The translations under genes were made by a program, and so were the position numbers. The notes under the pieces were generated by a model that saw only the letters and a list, made by a program, of their open reading frames with translations, was not told the DNA's origin and ran no database searches. A DNA stretch of 64,000 bases from Sorex araneus (lineage: Eukaryota > Chordata > Mammalia > Eulipotyphla > Soricidae), in assembly GCF_027595985.1 (NCBI RefSeq), contig NC_073306.1:157439219-157503218 (forward strand). Reading direction: 5' to 3'. How positions within the stretch are numbered: position 1 is the stretch's first letter; every line of letters starts with the position of its first letter. Of this stretch, positions 1 to 11,519 are shown in pieces.

Positions 1-164
1 TGGCCCCCAGACAATTCAGTAAAAGTAGGATTCTCTATCTCTGTCTCTGTGTCTCTGTCTCTGTCTCTCTGTTTCTGTCTCTTTCCCTCTCTCTCTCTCT
101 GACTAATTTAAGCTTGTGGCTCTCGTGTGAAGAGTTATAGTGACAATTAAAAAGAACTTTTGAG

Positions 165-344
165 GGGCTGGAGAGATAGCACAGCGGGTAGAGCGTTTGC
201 CTTGCACGCGGCCGACCCGGGTTCAAATCCCAGCATCCCATATGGTCCCCTGAGCACGGCCAGGGGTAATACCTGAGTGCAGAGCCAGGAGTAACCCCTG
301 TGCGTTGCCAGGTGTGACCCAAAAAGCAAAAAAGAAAAAAAAAG
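165..344 (+). mobile_element. Type 1 tRNA-derived SINE with target duplication
   Basis: Head GGGCTGGAGAGATAGCACAG (box A region), box B GGGTTCAAATCCCAG, body and poly(A), flanked by AAGAACTTTTGAG (about 152-164 and 345-357). A CT-rich tract lies at 34-102 before it. Confidence 0.93.
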
Positions 345-589
345 AAGAACTTTTGAGACTTGAAATTTGTCACCAAGTACTGGCTATATTCTACATGTGC
401 CAACATGTGCCAAATCTCATGAGTCCTCTTCCCAGTCACACACTGCTAAATGCTGCTTGCCTTGTACATGCCGACCCGGGAGAGTTGATGAGTCACTGTA
501 TTGTTGAGTGGCCATCCTCCTGATGGCCAGTGCTGCTGAGCATGCTTTCCTGTCTGTTTGTCTCCCTTGGAGAATAAGATTCTATTTTT

Positions 590-2040
590 TTCTTTTTTTT
601 TTGAGTGTTTTTTTTTTAATTGAATCACAATTCAACTGTGAGATACAGTTACAAAGCTTTCATGTTTGAGTTTCAGTCATACGATAACCGAACACCCATC
701 CCACCACAAGTGTCCCCAGTATACACCCCCCATACCAACTCTCCCCCTATGGCAGACAATTTCCCCAATACTCACTCTCTCTACTTTTGGGCATTATGGT
801 TTACAATGTAGATTTGAGAGTCTATCACGTTTGGTCCTTTATCTACTTTCAGCACACATCTCCCATCCCTAATGATTCTTCCAACCATCATTGACTTAGT
901 GACTTAGTGGTTGTCTCTCTATTCCAGCTGCCTTCTCCCCCAGCTCATGAGGCAGGTTTCCAGTTATGGAACAATATTCCTGGCCTTGTGTCTACTGTCT
1001 TTGGGTGTCAGTCTCATATTATGTTATTCTATATTCCACAAATCAGTGCAGTCATATTATACATACATACAAAGAGAGAGTCTGTCCCTCTCTTTCTGAC
1101 TCATCCCACTTAGCATGATACTCTCCATGACCATCCACTTATACACAAATTTCATGACTTCATCTCCTAACAGCTGCATAGTATTCCATTATGTAGATGT
1201 ACCTAAGTTTCTATAACCAATTGTCTGTTCTTGGGCGCTCAGGTTGTTTCCAAATTCTAGCTATTGTGAACAGTGCTTCAACGAACATAGAGATGCAGTT
1301 ATCATTTCTACTATGCTTTTTTTTTTTGCACCCTTGGGATACATTCCCAGTAGTATTATTGTGGAGTCATATGAAATTTCAATTTTGAGTTTTTTAAGGA
1401 TTGCCCATAGTGTTTTCCAGAAAGACTGAACTAGTCGGCATTCCCACCAACAATGAGAGTCCCTTTCTCCTCACATCTGCACCAGCACTGGTTGTTCTTG
1501 TTCTTTTTAATGTGTGCCAGTCTCTGTTGTGTGAGATAATATCTTGTTGTTTTGATTTGCATCTCCCTGATGATTAGCGATGTAGAGCATTTTTTTTGTG
1601 CCTTTTGGCCATTTGTATTTCTTTTTTCAGGAATCTTCTGTTCCTTTATTCTCCCCAGTTTTGATGGGGCTGGAGGTTTTTTCTTGTACAATTCTACTAG
1701 AGTCTTGTACATCCTGGGTATTAACCCCTTATCAGATGGGTAGCACTGTAGCACTGTCATCCCGTTGTTCATCAATTTGCTTGAATGGGCACCAGCAGTC
1801 TCTCCATTGTGAGACTTGTTGTTACTGTTTTTGCCTTGTCAAATACGCCACGGGTAGCTTGCCAGGCTCTGCTGTGCAGGTGAGATACTCTTGGTAGCTT
1901 GCCAGGCTCTTCGAGAGGGGCAGAGGAATCAAACCTGGGTTGGCCGCATACAAGGCAAACACCCTAAAATATTCTTTCCCATTCCATAGGCTCTCTCTGT
2001 ATTTTGGTCACTGTTTCTTTTGAGGTGCAGAAGCTTCTCA
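590..2040 (-). mobile_element. L1 3' end, antisense, split by SINE
   Basis: It runs from poly(T) and the 3' UTR (about 600-860) into decayed ORF2 (about 1110-1740). It is interrupted by a type 2 SINE at 1741-1965 and resumes to about 2040. Many stops and frameshifts make it a fossil. Confidence 0.8.
1741..1965 (-). mobile_element. Type 2 SINE (RTE-tailed), antisense
   Basis: It reads in reverse from the tail (GTTCATCAATTTGCTTGAAT) to the head (AAGGCAAACACCCTA) and is inserted in the L1 at 590-2040. Confidence 0.88.
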
Positions 2041-2194
2041 GTTTAACTCCTATACTCTTTCTTAAATCAGATTACCTTCTGCTACTAAGTGCAGGAGTTC
2101 TTCATATATCTGGGATATTAATTCTTATCAAATATAAGATTGGACAATATTTTTTGAGGTAGTTTGGTTTTCTTGATATAATTGTAAGTGGGAT

Positions 2195-2345
2195 CATTTT
2201 CTTTCTTTTTTTTTTTCTGGGTATATCCAGCAGTACTCTGGGGCTACTTCCAGCGTGAGGATGAGGGTAACTCCCAAGCATTGCCAGGGGGACAGATGAG
2301 GTGCTGGGACTTGAACCTGGGCTTTGTGCATGCACACATGTGCCC
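2195..2345 (-). mobile_element. Diverged type 1 SINE, antisense
   Basis: Poly(T), CAGCAGTACTCTGGGGCTAC and GCTGGGACTTGAACCTGG give the reverse body and box B; heavily mutated. Confidence 0.55.
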
Positions 2346-3069
2346 CAACATGGAACTCTCCCTTTCTGAATCCAAGGTTGCTTTCTTAATTTCTTTTGCC
2401 TTAAAAAAACTCAGTATTGGAACTAGAATATGGATAGAACATACCAGATTTTTGTGTGCTGATTTTGTGTTTGTTTATAAATACAAACATATTTATATGT
2501 TTAACTACCTCTCATCTCAAATGTTCTGCAGAAACCCTCTTCCTACAGATATGCCGATGGATGGCTCTTTGTTTTGTTATAGATTGACTCAAACTCATTG
2601 ACTCAGACATCAGTGTCTCACCCTTTACCAACTCACCCTTTTTTCCTTCTTCATAATACTTTCAAACCTCTAAAAGTGTATTGCTTTTCCATTACTTTGT
2701 TTATATTTTCTTTCCAATTCCTTTTTACTCCTTTTTCAGTCTTGTTCATATCCATCAGCCCATAATTCTGCTTGTTATTTATTGACTGGATGAATAAATG
2801 ATTTCAGAGGGAAAATTGCATCAGGTGAGAGCTTGTCAGACAAAGAGGATAGAATAAAGATTAAATACTATTTATGATTCTTTTCAAGTTGCCTCCTGAG
2901 AGAGAAATATAAAGTTAAGAATGTGTCAATGGCCTGGGAAATATTTCAATGGGGAACAATTTCCCGATAATCAAACATAGTCTAGACTGAAACGTGCTTT
3001 CCTCAGTGCAGTCAGGCTAAGAGTGAGTACCAACTCTTAGAACATGTTTTGATTTTTTAAAAGTCTTAT

Positions 3070-3230
3070 TTAGAGTAATAGTACACTGGGTAGGGCATTT
3101 GCGTGGCTGATCCAAGTTCGATCTCCAGAATCCCATGTGACCCCTTGGATATTGCCAGAAAAAATTCCTAAGTACAGAGCCAGGAGTGGCCCCTAAACAT
3201 TACCAGGTGTGACCCAGAAAGCCAATCAGT
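3070..3230 (+). mobile_element. Type 1 SINE
   Basis: TAGTACACTGGGTAGGGCAT, CCAAGTTCGATCTCCAG box B and the GTACAGAGCCAGGAGTGGCC body. It is 5'-eroded. Confidence 0.8.
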
Positions 3231-3404
3231 CTATCAATCAATAAGAATAAAATGCTTTGTGTGGCAGATTTTATATCTATAACTCAGATGCTATTGCATA
3301 TATCTTCCGATTGTACCTTTGCTATCAGATATTTTAAAAACTGAAACAGCAATTTTACATTGCAATTATTAACTTTTAAAAAAAATTGTTTTGACTTTTG
3401 TTTG

Positions 3405-3530
3405 TTCATTTGGGGGCCACAACCAGCTCTGCTCAGGGCTTACTCCTGACTCTGTGCTCAGGAATCAGTCCTGGAGGGGCCTGGGGGAACTACAGAGGGG
3501 GCTGGGGATAAAACCCCACGTCTGTATTAA
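3405..3530 (-). mobile_element. Type 1 SINE fragment, antisense
   Basis: Reverse body CTCAGGGCTTACTCCTGACT to a degraded box B (GGATAAAACCCC); the tRNA head is missing. Confidence 0.65.
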
Positions 3531-3577
3531 TGCTTTTCTATAGTTCGATTTTTTTTTAATTACTATTACAGTTAGTG

Positions 3578-4905
3578 TTGTTGCGTGAACATTCATGCGG
3601 TTGGAGGCGCTGAGATAAGGAACGCGGAAGAATATGTTTCATGTAGGACCAGGCTCGCTCTGGCTCTTGGCAAAGGCAGAGGGCCTTGGGGATCTCCTTT
3701 TATTGATCATGGCACTTCCAAAGGGCGCAATACATTTCCATGTTCATTGCCGCTCTGTTCACAATAGCCACAATATGGAAAAAACCAGAGTGCCCGAAAA
3801 CAGATGATTGGCTAAAGAAACTCTGGTATATTTACACAATGGAATACTATGTAGCTGTCAGGAAACATGAAGTCATGAAATTTGCATACAAGTGGATCAA
3901 CATGGAAAGTATCATGTTGAGTGAAATGAGTCAGAAAGAAAGAGACAGACATAGAAAGAGTGCACTCATATGTGGAATATAATGTAACTGAGAAGTACAA
4001 GTTGGCAACGATGCAACTTCTGGCAGATATCTCTCTGGACTTAGTTACTAAAATACTAAATTACAGAAACCCAAAACTGAGAGGCCGCTAAGTGTGGTCA
4101 CTCGACCTCATACCTCTTCATTCTCAGCAATGGAAAACAAATTATCTAATGCTTCCTTTTCAGCAGGTCTGACTTTAGGGGAGAGACTCTCCAAACAATA
4201 ATAGTGAGTTTTGTTGAAATATTGTATGCAATCAAAGTGAAAGTAAAGTGAAATTTATTAGTTACACAGGCGGGGGGGGGGGGCTTAGGGTGGGGGGCTA
4301 GGGGCGTGGGGGGGTTGGGGTGTGAGGGGGCGGGGTGGAGCTATACTGGGATTCTTGGTGGTGGAATATGAGCACTGGTGAAGGGATGGGTATTCGAGCA
4401 TTGTATAACTGAGATTTGAACCTGAAAACTTTGTAACTTTCCACATGGTGACTCAATAAAAAAATTTAAAAAAAAAAGGGGGGCGCAATACATTGACGTC
4501 ACCAAAGGCACCAAAAGATGTTACAGGAAGAACATTGAGGCAACATTATTCTCCTGCATCTGCAGGCCAGTAATTTAGGCCTCAGGAAGAAGATACAAAA
4601 CCAAACTGAAACCTTCCTTGGGCTGAAAGCACTCGGATTTACATCCCAAAGACCAGACTGGGCTGCCACATGAATTCTACATGTCAATTACAAACTAGGC
4701 AGCACCTGAAATCTACATCCCAAAGACTAGGCTGGGCCAGAGCCTGGAATCTACAATGTCAAGTCAGGCCTGGCTAGCACCTAAGATCTGCATGTCAAAG
4801 ACCAGCCAGGCTTCTGTGAGAAAAGGAAAACTGCCTCTGAAATTATTTCCAGAAGGCAGCAGAAAAGGGGAAAATATTCCTGTCTGCAGTACAGTGTCCC
4901 CAACA
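3578..4905 (-). mobile_element. LTR-like element family C, copy 1, split by L1
   Basis: Outer parts 3578-3736 and 4481-4905 match the element at 33106-33700. Ends are TTGTTGCG and CCCAACA, inverted to each other, with a 5-bp TAGTG duplication (3573-3577, 4906-4910). A minus-strand AATAAA lies near 3700. The middle is a later L1 insertion. LTR status is inferred from ends, size and signal. Confidence 0.7.
3737..4480 (+). mobile_element. 5'-truncated L1 with 14-bp target duplication
   Basis: The insertion is bounded by GGGCGCAATACATT at 3723-3736 and 4481-4494. It carries the last 80 or so codons of ORF2 (3740-3982; WKKPECPKTDDWLKKLWYIY and TMEYYVAVRKHE), then a 3' UTR with a G-rich tract (4268-4340), the GGGATGGGTATTCGAGCATT block, AATAAA at 4455 and poly(A). 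ORF2's end is open in this copy. It is younger than the LTR it splits. Confidence 0.93.
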
Positions 4906-5514
4906 TAGTGCCAGTTGGTATGCCTTAAGAATGTAATGTATAGTATCATAACATAACTTATAGTCATTGCATTCATTATATTGCATATAATATTTGAAGT
5001 TGCTAATGGAACAATTAAAATCAACTAATAATGTTGAATTTGAAATTGCTAATGCAGTAATTAAAATGGAACAATTAAAATCCTCATCACTATAAAAGTG
5101 TCACCATTGTGTGTGGTGATGGGTTTTCTATAATAGATATGGTGATCATTCTATAATAGGTATAACATGTTTATATTGCATGCTTGAAACAACATATTAG
5201 AATATACTCAGAAAATAATACAAAATAAACAGAAGCAGAAAAACATACCCTTAAGAAGCTACATATTTCTTGTATTATATACCTCATATTACTTATTATC
5301 AAAAGACACCTGATTAATCCATAGACTGCAATTTTTGCATATTTTTGTTTTTATCATTTATTCTCTTCATATCATATATGTATTGTATGTATATGTATGT
5401 TACTATTTCAAACCAGTTGAAGAGCCAACTGGATATTTCGGTCATAACTTTCTAATCAACAACATAATCCCTTTTATTAAAGAGTAATAATTCAAGTTGT
5501 AAGTCAATATAAGT

Positions 5515-5640
5515 GGGATTGGACTTGCAGCCAATCTGGGTTTGAGTCTCAGCATCCCATATGGTCCCCTAGTGCCAGGAGTGATTCTCAGTGCAGAGCG
5601 AGGAGTAACACCTGAGCGCCACTGGATGTGGTTAGCCTGC
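5515..5640 (+). mobile_element. Type 1 SINE fragment
   Basis: Starts mid-head (GGACTTGCAGCCAATCTGGG), keeps box B and CATCCCATATGGTCCCC, lost its poly(A). Confidence 0.75.
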
Positions 5641-5765
5641 CAAGAGAAGTGGGTATTCAATATTTTCTTTACTGAAACCCCTCTACAACTCAAGTCATAT
5701 CTTCTTACCAAGTGAATTTCTAATTGTATATTATATTTAACATAAAGTTATTATTACTACAAAAG

Positions 5766-5936
5766 ATTTTTTTCTTTCTGGGTCACACCCAGCGATATAC
5801 AGGGCTTACTCCTGGCTCTGCACTCAGGAATTACTCCTGGTGGTGCTCGGGGGACCATATGGCATGCTGGGAATTGAACCGTGGTCGGCTGCGTGCAAGG
5901 CAAAAGCCCTACCCTCTGTACTATTGCTCCAGCCCC
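5766..5936 (-). mobile_element. Type 1 SINE, antisense
   Basis: Complete reverse copy from TTTCTTTCTGGGTCACACCC to TATTGCTCCAGCCCC. Confidence 0.92.
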
Positions 5937-6612
5937 TAAAATTTATTGTTTTTTTGAAAAACACAGTTTTGTACACAAAGTTTTATCCTGTAACTTATAG
6001 CAACTGAAATTGACTTTGAGTATACATATTACAGGTGTTGTAGCATCCAAACAAGCAGAAAAGGAAAAGTGCTAAGAAAGCAAAGGAAGGTAAGGTCCTT
6101 GTTCATTTTTTGTGGGTGTTAGATTTAATTTTAAGTGTAACATATGCAGGCAACTTAGAGCATTTGAATGATATGATTTGACTTATACTTTTAAACGATT
6201 ATACATTCTTCTGTGCTGAGTAGTATAACTAGAAGCAGGAGAACCTGTGAAATCGGCTATTAGAGAGGTTAGACATAGTCTTAAGTTTGAGTGCTAATTG
6301 TGGTGATAGAAAACACTTGGACTCTTTGAATTAGAGATCAGGAGGACTGGGCTGGACCAGAGGAACAGGGTGGATGGAGGTTTCCTCTCCACTTCTTTCT
6401 TCTAGACTGATAGTAGCCTCTCATCATCTTAAACACACTTTCGCTGTTTATGCATATCACGTTTTCTTGTAACTTGTATGTCTGATGCATTTTTTTTTAG
6501 TTCCCAGAAAGGAGATTGTTTTATTTACATCACAATGAACATTCAAATTTAGTACAGTGATTCCCCTGGGGCACTGGATAAAGTCGGGGAGTGTGGTAGT
6601 AATCGCTGGTGC

Positions 6613-6706
6613 AATTGTGTTCTTTCTGTTCACTTTTAAAAACTAAACATCCAGTAGGAAATTGTGTTCTTTCTGTTCCCACTTTAAAAAGGCAAATGTC
6701 CAGTAG
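6613..6706. repeat. Small tandem duplication
   Basis: ATTGTGTTCTTTCTGTTC and a following CCAGTAGG occur twice in a row (about 6613-6657 and 6659-6706), a two-copy unit of about 47 bp in otherwise plain DNA. Confidence 0.8.
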
Positions 6707-7828
6707 GCACTTGGTGATTTTTTTATTCTGAAGAGGGGGAGATGGGCCAAATAAATTTGAAAAATTCTGTCCTGCCACACAGTAGGAGCTTTTAATATAC
6801 TTATTAAAAATAAGCGTTCATTGAAGTAAAATGCTGTAGGTCCAGTTGCTTGTATTTTGGGAAAAGCAGTCTTGCATAATTCAGTATATCATACCTTGAT
6901 TTATGAACTGTTTTATTCACACTGAGAACTGCCATAGAAACTAAAAAGGGTTGATTGCAACTTAGATGTGCTATAATTAAAAGAAAGTTCTATTTATATG
7001 TAAAATAGATTGTATACTTTGTAGGGAAGAAAGAAATAACTTATTTATGAACAGGAACTCTTTGAAGCCCATAGGGCTTAGGCTAGTCCCTCTGAATTTA
7101 GTAGAGTTTCAATACATATTTATGTAATAAATGGAACTGAACTCAATAGAGAATTTACTTAAAAGCTTTGGTTGGTCCATAAAAGTTATATATGACCTGA
7201 GTACTTTGGAAAAAGACTATTAATATCTGGGGAGAGGGAGTCATGGATTTTTAAAGGCCCTTGTAACAAATCAAACAGCCACTTTCCATGCGAATTGACC
7301 ACTAGAGATTGCACTTTCTGAAATTTAACAGCATTTGCTACTTCAATACTATATTCATCCTATGAAAATGTTTTGCTGTTGTTGTTACCCTATATCTTAT
7401 ACTTAAAGGACTTACAGGAAAATGAAATGTCTAAACCACAATATCCTAAGTGGCTTAGCTAACAGGTATAAAAAGCAATGTGATACTGAAAAAAAAATCA
7501 TTAAATGGAATTTTAATTAGCACAAGATTTGGCATAATGGTTAACCTTGATTGTTTTTTCCTTTCCTAAGGAAGAATGTTCTGTAAAATGTCCACTCACA
7601 CAAATACTATGAAAAGAACAGAAAATATTTCTGATTGCAAGGAATACACAGGGAAAAAAAGACATGCTGGTCTTCTTTCAGTGTCAATATTGCAGCAGCT
7701 GACAGACAACAACAACAGAAATTCAGAGCAAAGATAGAAGGACGGGCATAATGAGTGTTCTGCAGTTTATAGTTGGAAGTAATGAGTTCTACGTCTATAG
7801 CTGAGAATCTTACTCTATCTGGAAAGAG

Positions 7829-7830
<2 letters not shown>

Positions 7831-7881
<51 letters not shown>
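7831..7881. repeat. (GT)n microsatellite
   Basis: About 25 uninterrupted GT units. Confidence 0.98.
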
Positions 7882-7882
<1 letters not shown>

Positions 7883-8061
7883 TCTGAAACTTAAACTTGT
7901 TTGGCTCATCCTGAATAAAACGGTTTCCCGGTGCTGACAAAATTACTGTGAACATTTCTTGTCTTGCCTCTTGCGCGTTTCTCTCACTTCAAAGTTGTAG
8001 TACCTACTTAGCTATTTACTGTGGAATTTTTTTTTTTATTTAATTGTAGTTGGGGGTTAAA

Positions 8062-8091
8062 CGAATGTGATAACCACTACACTATGGAAAC
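8062..8091 (-). pseudogene. 5' half of tRNA-Val
   Basis: Thirty bases on the minus strand begin GTTTCCATAGTGTAGTGGTT and end at the anticodon arm (ATCACATTCG). By memory of mammalian tRNA-Val (AAC/CAC) they differ at two positions. It keeps the acceptor 5' strand, D arm and box A but has no anticodon, T arm or 3' end, so it is not a tRNA gene. It lies between a SINE head and that SINE's left target-duplication copy. Confidence 0.7.
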
Positions 8092-8103
8092 CCCTGCTAG
8101 GGA

Positions 8104-8347
8104 GGGCCTGGAATGATAGCACAGCAAGTAGGACCCTCGTTTGCCTTGCACGAGGCCAACCCAGGTTTGATTCCTCCGCCCCTCTTGGAGAGCCCGGCAA
8201 GCTACCGAGAGTATCCTGCCCGCACGGCAGAGCCTGGCAAGCTACCTGTGGTGTATTCGATATGCCAAAAACAGTAACAACAAGTCTCACAATGGAGACG
8301 TTACTGGTGCCTGCTCGAGCAAATCAATGAACAGGATGACAGTGACA
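8104..8347 (+). mobile_element. Type 2 SINE (RTE-tailed)
   Basis: Head, box B GGTTTGATTCC, the GGCAAGCTACC repeats and tail CTGCTCGAGCAAATCAATGA ending in GACAGTGACA. GTAGTTGGGGGT flanks the insertion at 8046-8057 and 8348-8359; the left copy is 46 bp away from the SINE head. Confidence 0.92.
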
Positions 8348-8386
8348 GTAGTTGGGGGTAAAATGGTCACAATAGTGTTAATGTTC

Positions 8387-8730
8387 TTTTTTTTTTTTTT
8401 TGGTTACAAAGTTACTGCACCTCTAAGACCACCAAAGGGCAAGGAGCCGCCCCCACTGTCCTTGTGTCATTTCTAGTCTGCTCAGTCCTCTCCCCTGCCA
8501 AGCACCCTCCCCCCCATCACTTGGTAGCTTCAGTTTGGTTGTCAAAGTCTAAAGTTCCATCATTATTATGCTTTTCATCCCTTGCTTTGTTTCTTTATTT
8601 ATATACTGCACGTGAGTGAGATCACCCAGTAACTGCCTTCTCCCTTTGACTTCTATCACTTAACATGATGCCCGCTAGTTCCAACCAAGTTGCGGCAAAA
8701 AGCAAGATTTCGTTTTCTTAACATAATATG
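8387..8730 (-). mobile_element. L1 3' end fragment, antisense
   Basis: Poly(T) at 8388-8401 is followed by reverse-complement 3' UTR and the end of ORF2 (block near 8650-8700 resembling CTTAACATGATGCCCGCTAG). It is from a different subfamily than the copies with the ATGGGTGTTGGAACATTG block. Confidence 0.65.
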
Positions 8731-8734
8731 AGAC

Positions 8735-9130
8735 TAATACTCAAGAACATTAGAAACATTAGAAACGGGGCAGGAGGATTGGTCCAGAGTTGGAAGCTTG
8801 CCACAAGTGCTTGGGGAGAAGGCATTTGGGATAGAGAAGGGGCCACTAAGACAAAGATACTTGGAAATGATCACTCTGGATAAGAACTGCATGCTGAAAG
8901 TAGGTACAGGAACAAACAGGATAATCTCTCAGTATCTGCATTGCAAATGATAATGCCCAAAAGGAGAGAAAGAGAGATAAAGAAGGAAAGTACCTGCCAT
9001 AGAGACAGGCTGGGAGAGGTGGGAGGGAAACTAGGACATTGGTCATGGGAAACATCCACTGGTGGAGGTATGGGTGTTGGAACATTGTATGACTGAAACC
9101 TGACCATGAACAAAAAAAAAAAAAAAAACA
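8735..9130 (+). mobile_element. L1 3' UTR copy
   Basis: It contains the AGGAGGATTGGTCCAGAG start, TGCATTGCAAATGATAATG, a purine-rich middle, GGTGTTGGAACATTGTATGA and poly(A) at 9111-9128. The same layout recurs at 48225, 48645 and 51745. The repeated clear start may mark a non-autonomous unit derived from an L1 3' end. Confidence 0.7.
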
Positions 9131-9149
9131 GATCAAGAAAAAGAATGGA

Positions 9150-9840
9150 GTCTATCAAAAAATCTGGAAACAGCCAGTGTTGATGATTGCAATGAGAAAG
9201 AAACCTTCATCCACTGTTGGTGGGAATGTCATCTGGTTCAGCAGCTAAGAAAATCAATATGGAAATCTATCCCCAAAATTAGAATTCCCACATGACCCAA
9301 CAATACCACTTCTTGGCATGTGTCCCCAAAACACTAAAACATGAATTTGGAAGGATATATGCACGCCTATGTTCATCAACACACTTAATACAACAGTCAA
9401 GGTATGGAACCAATGCAAATGTCCAGCTACTAATGGAGAGATTGAGAAGTTGTGGAATATATACACAACAACTAAAGACCATGCAGATCTCATAAAGAAC
9501 AAAATCATGCCACTTTCAGCAACCGCAACATGAATAGAACAAGAGGGTCTCATGCTGAGTGACATCAGTCAGATACACAGGGATGGAAACAGAATGACTT
9601 CGCTCTTCTGTGGCACTTAAAGATATACAGTTAGGAAACTACAAAGGGCCAAGGGCAACACAATGGAACAACTGATCCACACTTTTGGTGTGTGTGTGTG
9701 TGTGTGGTGGGGGTTTCAAGGCAGCTGAAAAGGAGGGATGTTGGGGGAGATAGGGTGGGTACACCTACTGCTACCAATAGCAGTATTATAAATCAAAGAA
9801 CTTTCAAAATTTTTAAATTTTAAAATAAAAAAAAGAATTT
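9150..9840 (+). mobile_element. L1 ORF2 end and 3' UTR
   Basis: Decayed ORF2 C-terminal coding (CCACTGTTGGTGGGAATGTC, then TTCATCAACACACTTAATAC blocks), a TGTG tract near 9690 and an A-rich end. An antisense L1 scrap continues at about 9840-10000. Confidence 0.75.
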
Positions 9841-10796
9841 TATTTTTTTTCATAAAGCCAAGCTGCTTTCTATTGCACATATGTACCAGAATTTCTCGAT
9901 CCACTGATTTGTTGTTGGAGATTTTTGTTGTTTCCAGATCATGGTATTATCCGTATAGAATCTACATGTATTTCATTCAGATTTTTGTGTGTTGAGTTTG
10001 AAATCTACTACTTTGAGGGTGGACTTACTGTCTCTGGAAGATTTTTAGTGGAGTTTTAGAATGTCTGGGAACCTTGTCCTACTGTTGTATGGCCTGGTTT
10101 ATTGTCTCTTCTTTCTTCCTCAGCTGACTCCTCCTCTGTGCCTTACTTTACATAACAGCAGAATTCTATATTTTTTCTCTCAGTGGGGGGTATGCTTGAC
10201 TCGCCAGTTCACTGAAGAGTGTGGTTGGGAGATGTGATTGGTGAATGTCAATTTACCAATATCCAAGGCCTGTCCTGTGCCTCCCCTCCCACCACTAAAC
10301 ATCAGAAGTCTGTGTGCTGAGGAGCCATGTGTTGTGAAATAAAGAAAGGCGATACAAAGAGGGAACCACGAAGGCTCTAAGCCCAGAGCTGATTCTGAGT
10401 GAGATCTACAGTCTAGGACTCTGTTTCTCCCAACACTTGATGCTGTATCAACTAGAGATTTATTCCCACTGAGAATAAATTTAGTGAAAACTATGAGAGA
10501 ATTCAAGGAGACTGCTTTCTTCTAACCTAAACTACTCTCACCATCAAGGAAGCAAGGAATGACTGTTAAAAGGGAATAGCAATAGACAACTGGGGACATC
10601 AGAAATTGGTGGGAGGAAATTGGGGAAGTTCTGGATTAGACTTGGTGTCTTATCAGTGAAGGTGGGAAATATTCCCCTATGTCCTGTTAGTCTTGGAGGA
10701 AAGGGGAGAGAGTGAAAGTAGGGGCAGTAGGAGAAGACAAAAGAGGGAAAGAAAAGAAGGAGTGAGGTAGGATTATGTTCTTTCACTGTCTGCAAA
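9841..10796. other. Intergenic, no gene seen
   Basis: The first 150 bp look like an antisense L1 scrap (CAGAATTTCTCGATCCACTG). The rest gives short frames of no known family. Confidence 0.5.
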
Positions 10797-10944
10797 GATT
10801 TTTTTCTTTTTGGGTCACACCCAGAGATGCACAGGCTCTGCACTCAGGACTTACTCCTGGCAGTGCTCAGGGATGCCAAGGATTGAACCTGCATCAGCCC
10901 TGTATGAGGCAAATGCCCTACCCACTGTGCTATTGCTCCAGCCC
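10797..10944 (-). mobile_element. Type 1 SINE, antisense
   Basis: Reverse copy between CTGCAAAG duplications (about 10789 and 10945), missing a few body bases. Confidence 0.9.
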
Positions 10945-11311
10945 CTGCAAAGCATGTTTAAAAATTGAATGAGCTTCATTTCTTATTATGTCTACTTGAC
11001 TTTCTGTCCCTCTAGTTTGGCCATTGTGGCCTCTCTTCCATCCTCACCATACCAGACACGCCACCTGCCTTGGCGCAGATCACCCCAAAGCCCGGCCACT
11101 ACTCTTCCTATCTTCATAAAGATGTGCAAGATTGACATCTTTATCCTACCCACTTCTAAAAATTTCCTAAGTCTCTTTTCAAACTTGTTTGTTTCTTTAT
11201 GCCTGTCATCTAATTCCTAGTTCCATAAACTCTGAGTCATGAATTTGTATGGGGTCATGTAACTGAATATTGAGGTCACAAAAAATAAATCTTTAAATGT
11301 TGTTTTAACAT

Positions 11312-11455
11312 GAAGCTAGGGCATTTGCCATGCACGTGGCTATTCCAAGCTCAATTCCCAATACCCCTCAAGCACCTCCAGGAGTAATTCCTGAGTGCAG
11401 AGCCAGGAGTAACCCCTGAGTACTGTCAGGTATGGCCCTAAAATGGAAACTAACT
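11312..11455 (+). mobile_element. Type 1 SINE
   Basis: 5'-truncated in the head (TAGGGCATTTGCCATGCACG), body CAGGAGTAATTCCTGAGTGC. Confidence 0.85.
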
Positions 11456-11519
11456 AAATAAAAATTGTTTTTAAATATATTTCTTTATGTTATATTATCA
11501 GCAAATGGTTAATTTGTAT

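Larger units (their letters stand above)
4911..7600. other. Intergenic, no gene seen
   Basis: Apart from two SINEs (5515-5640, 5766-5936) and the small tandem duplication at 6613, this A/T-rich stretch shows no coding frame, RNA or repeat I recognise. Confidence 0.6.
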
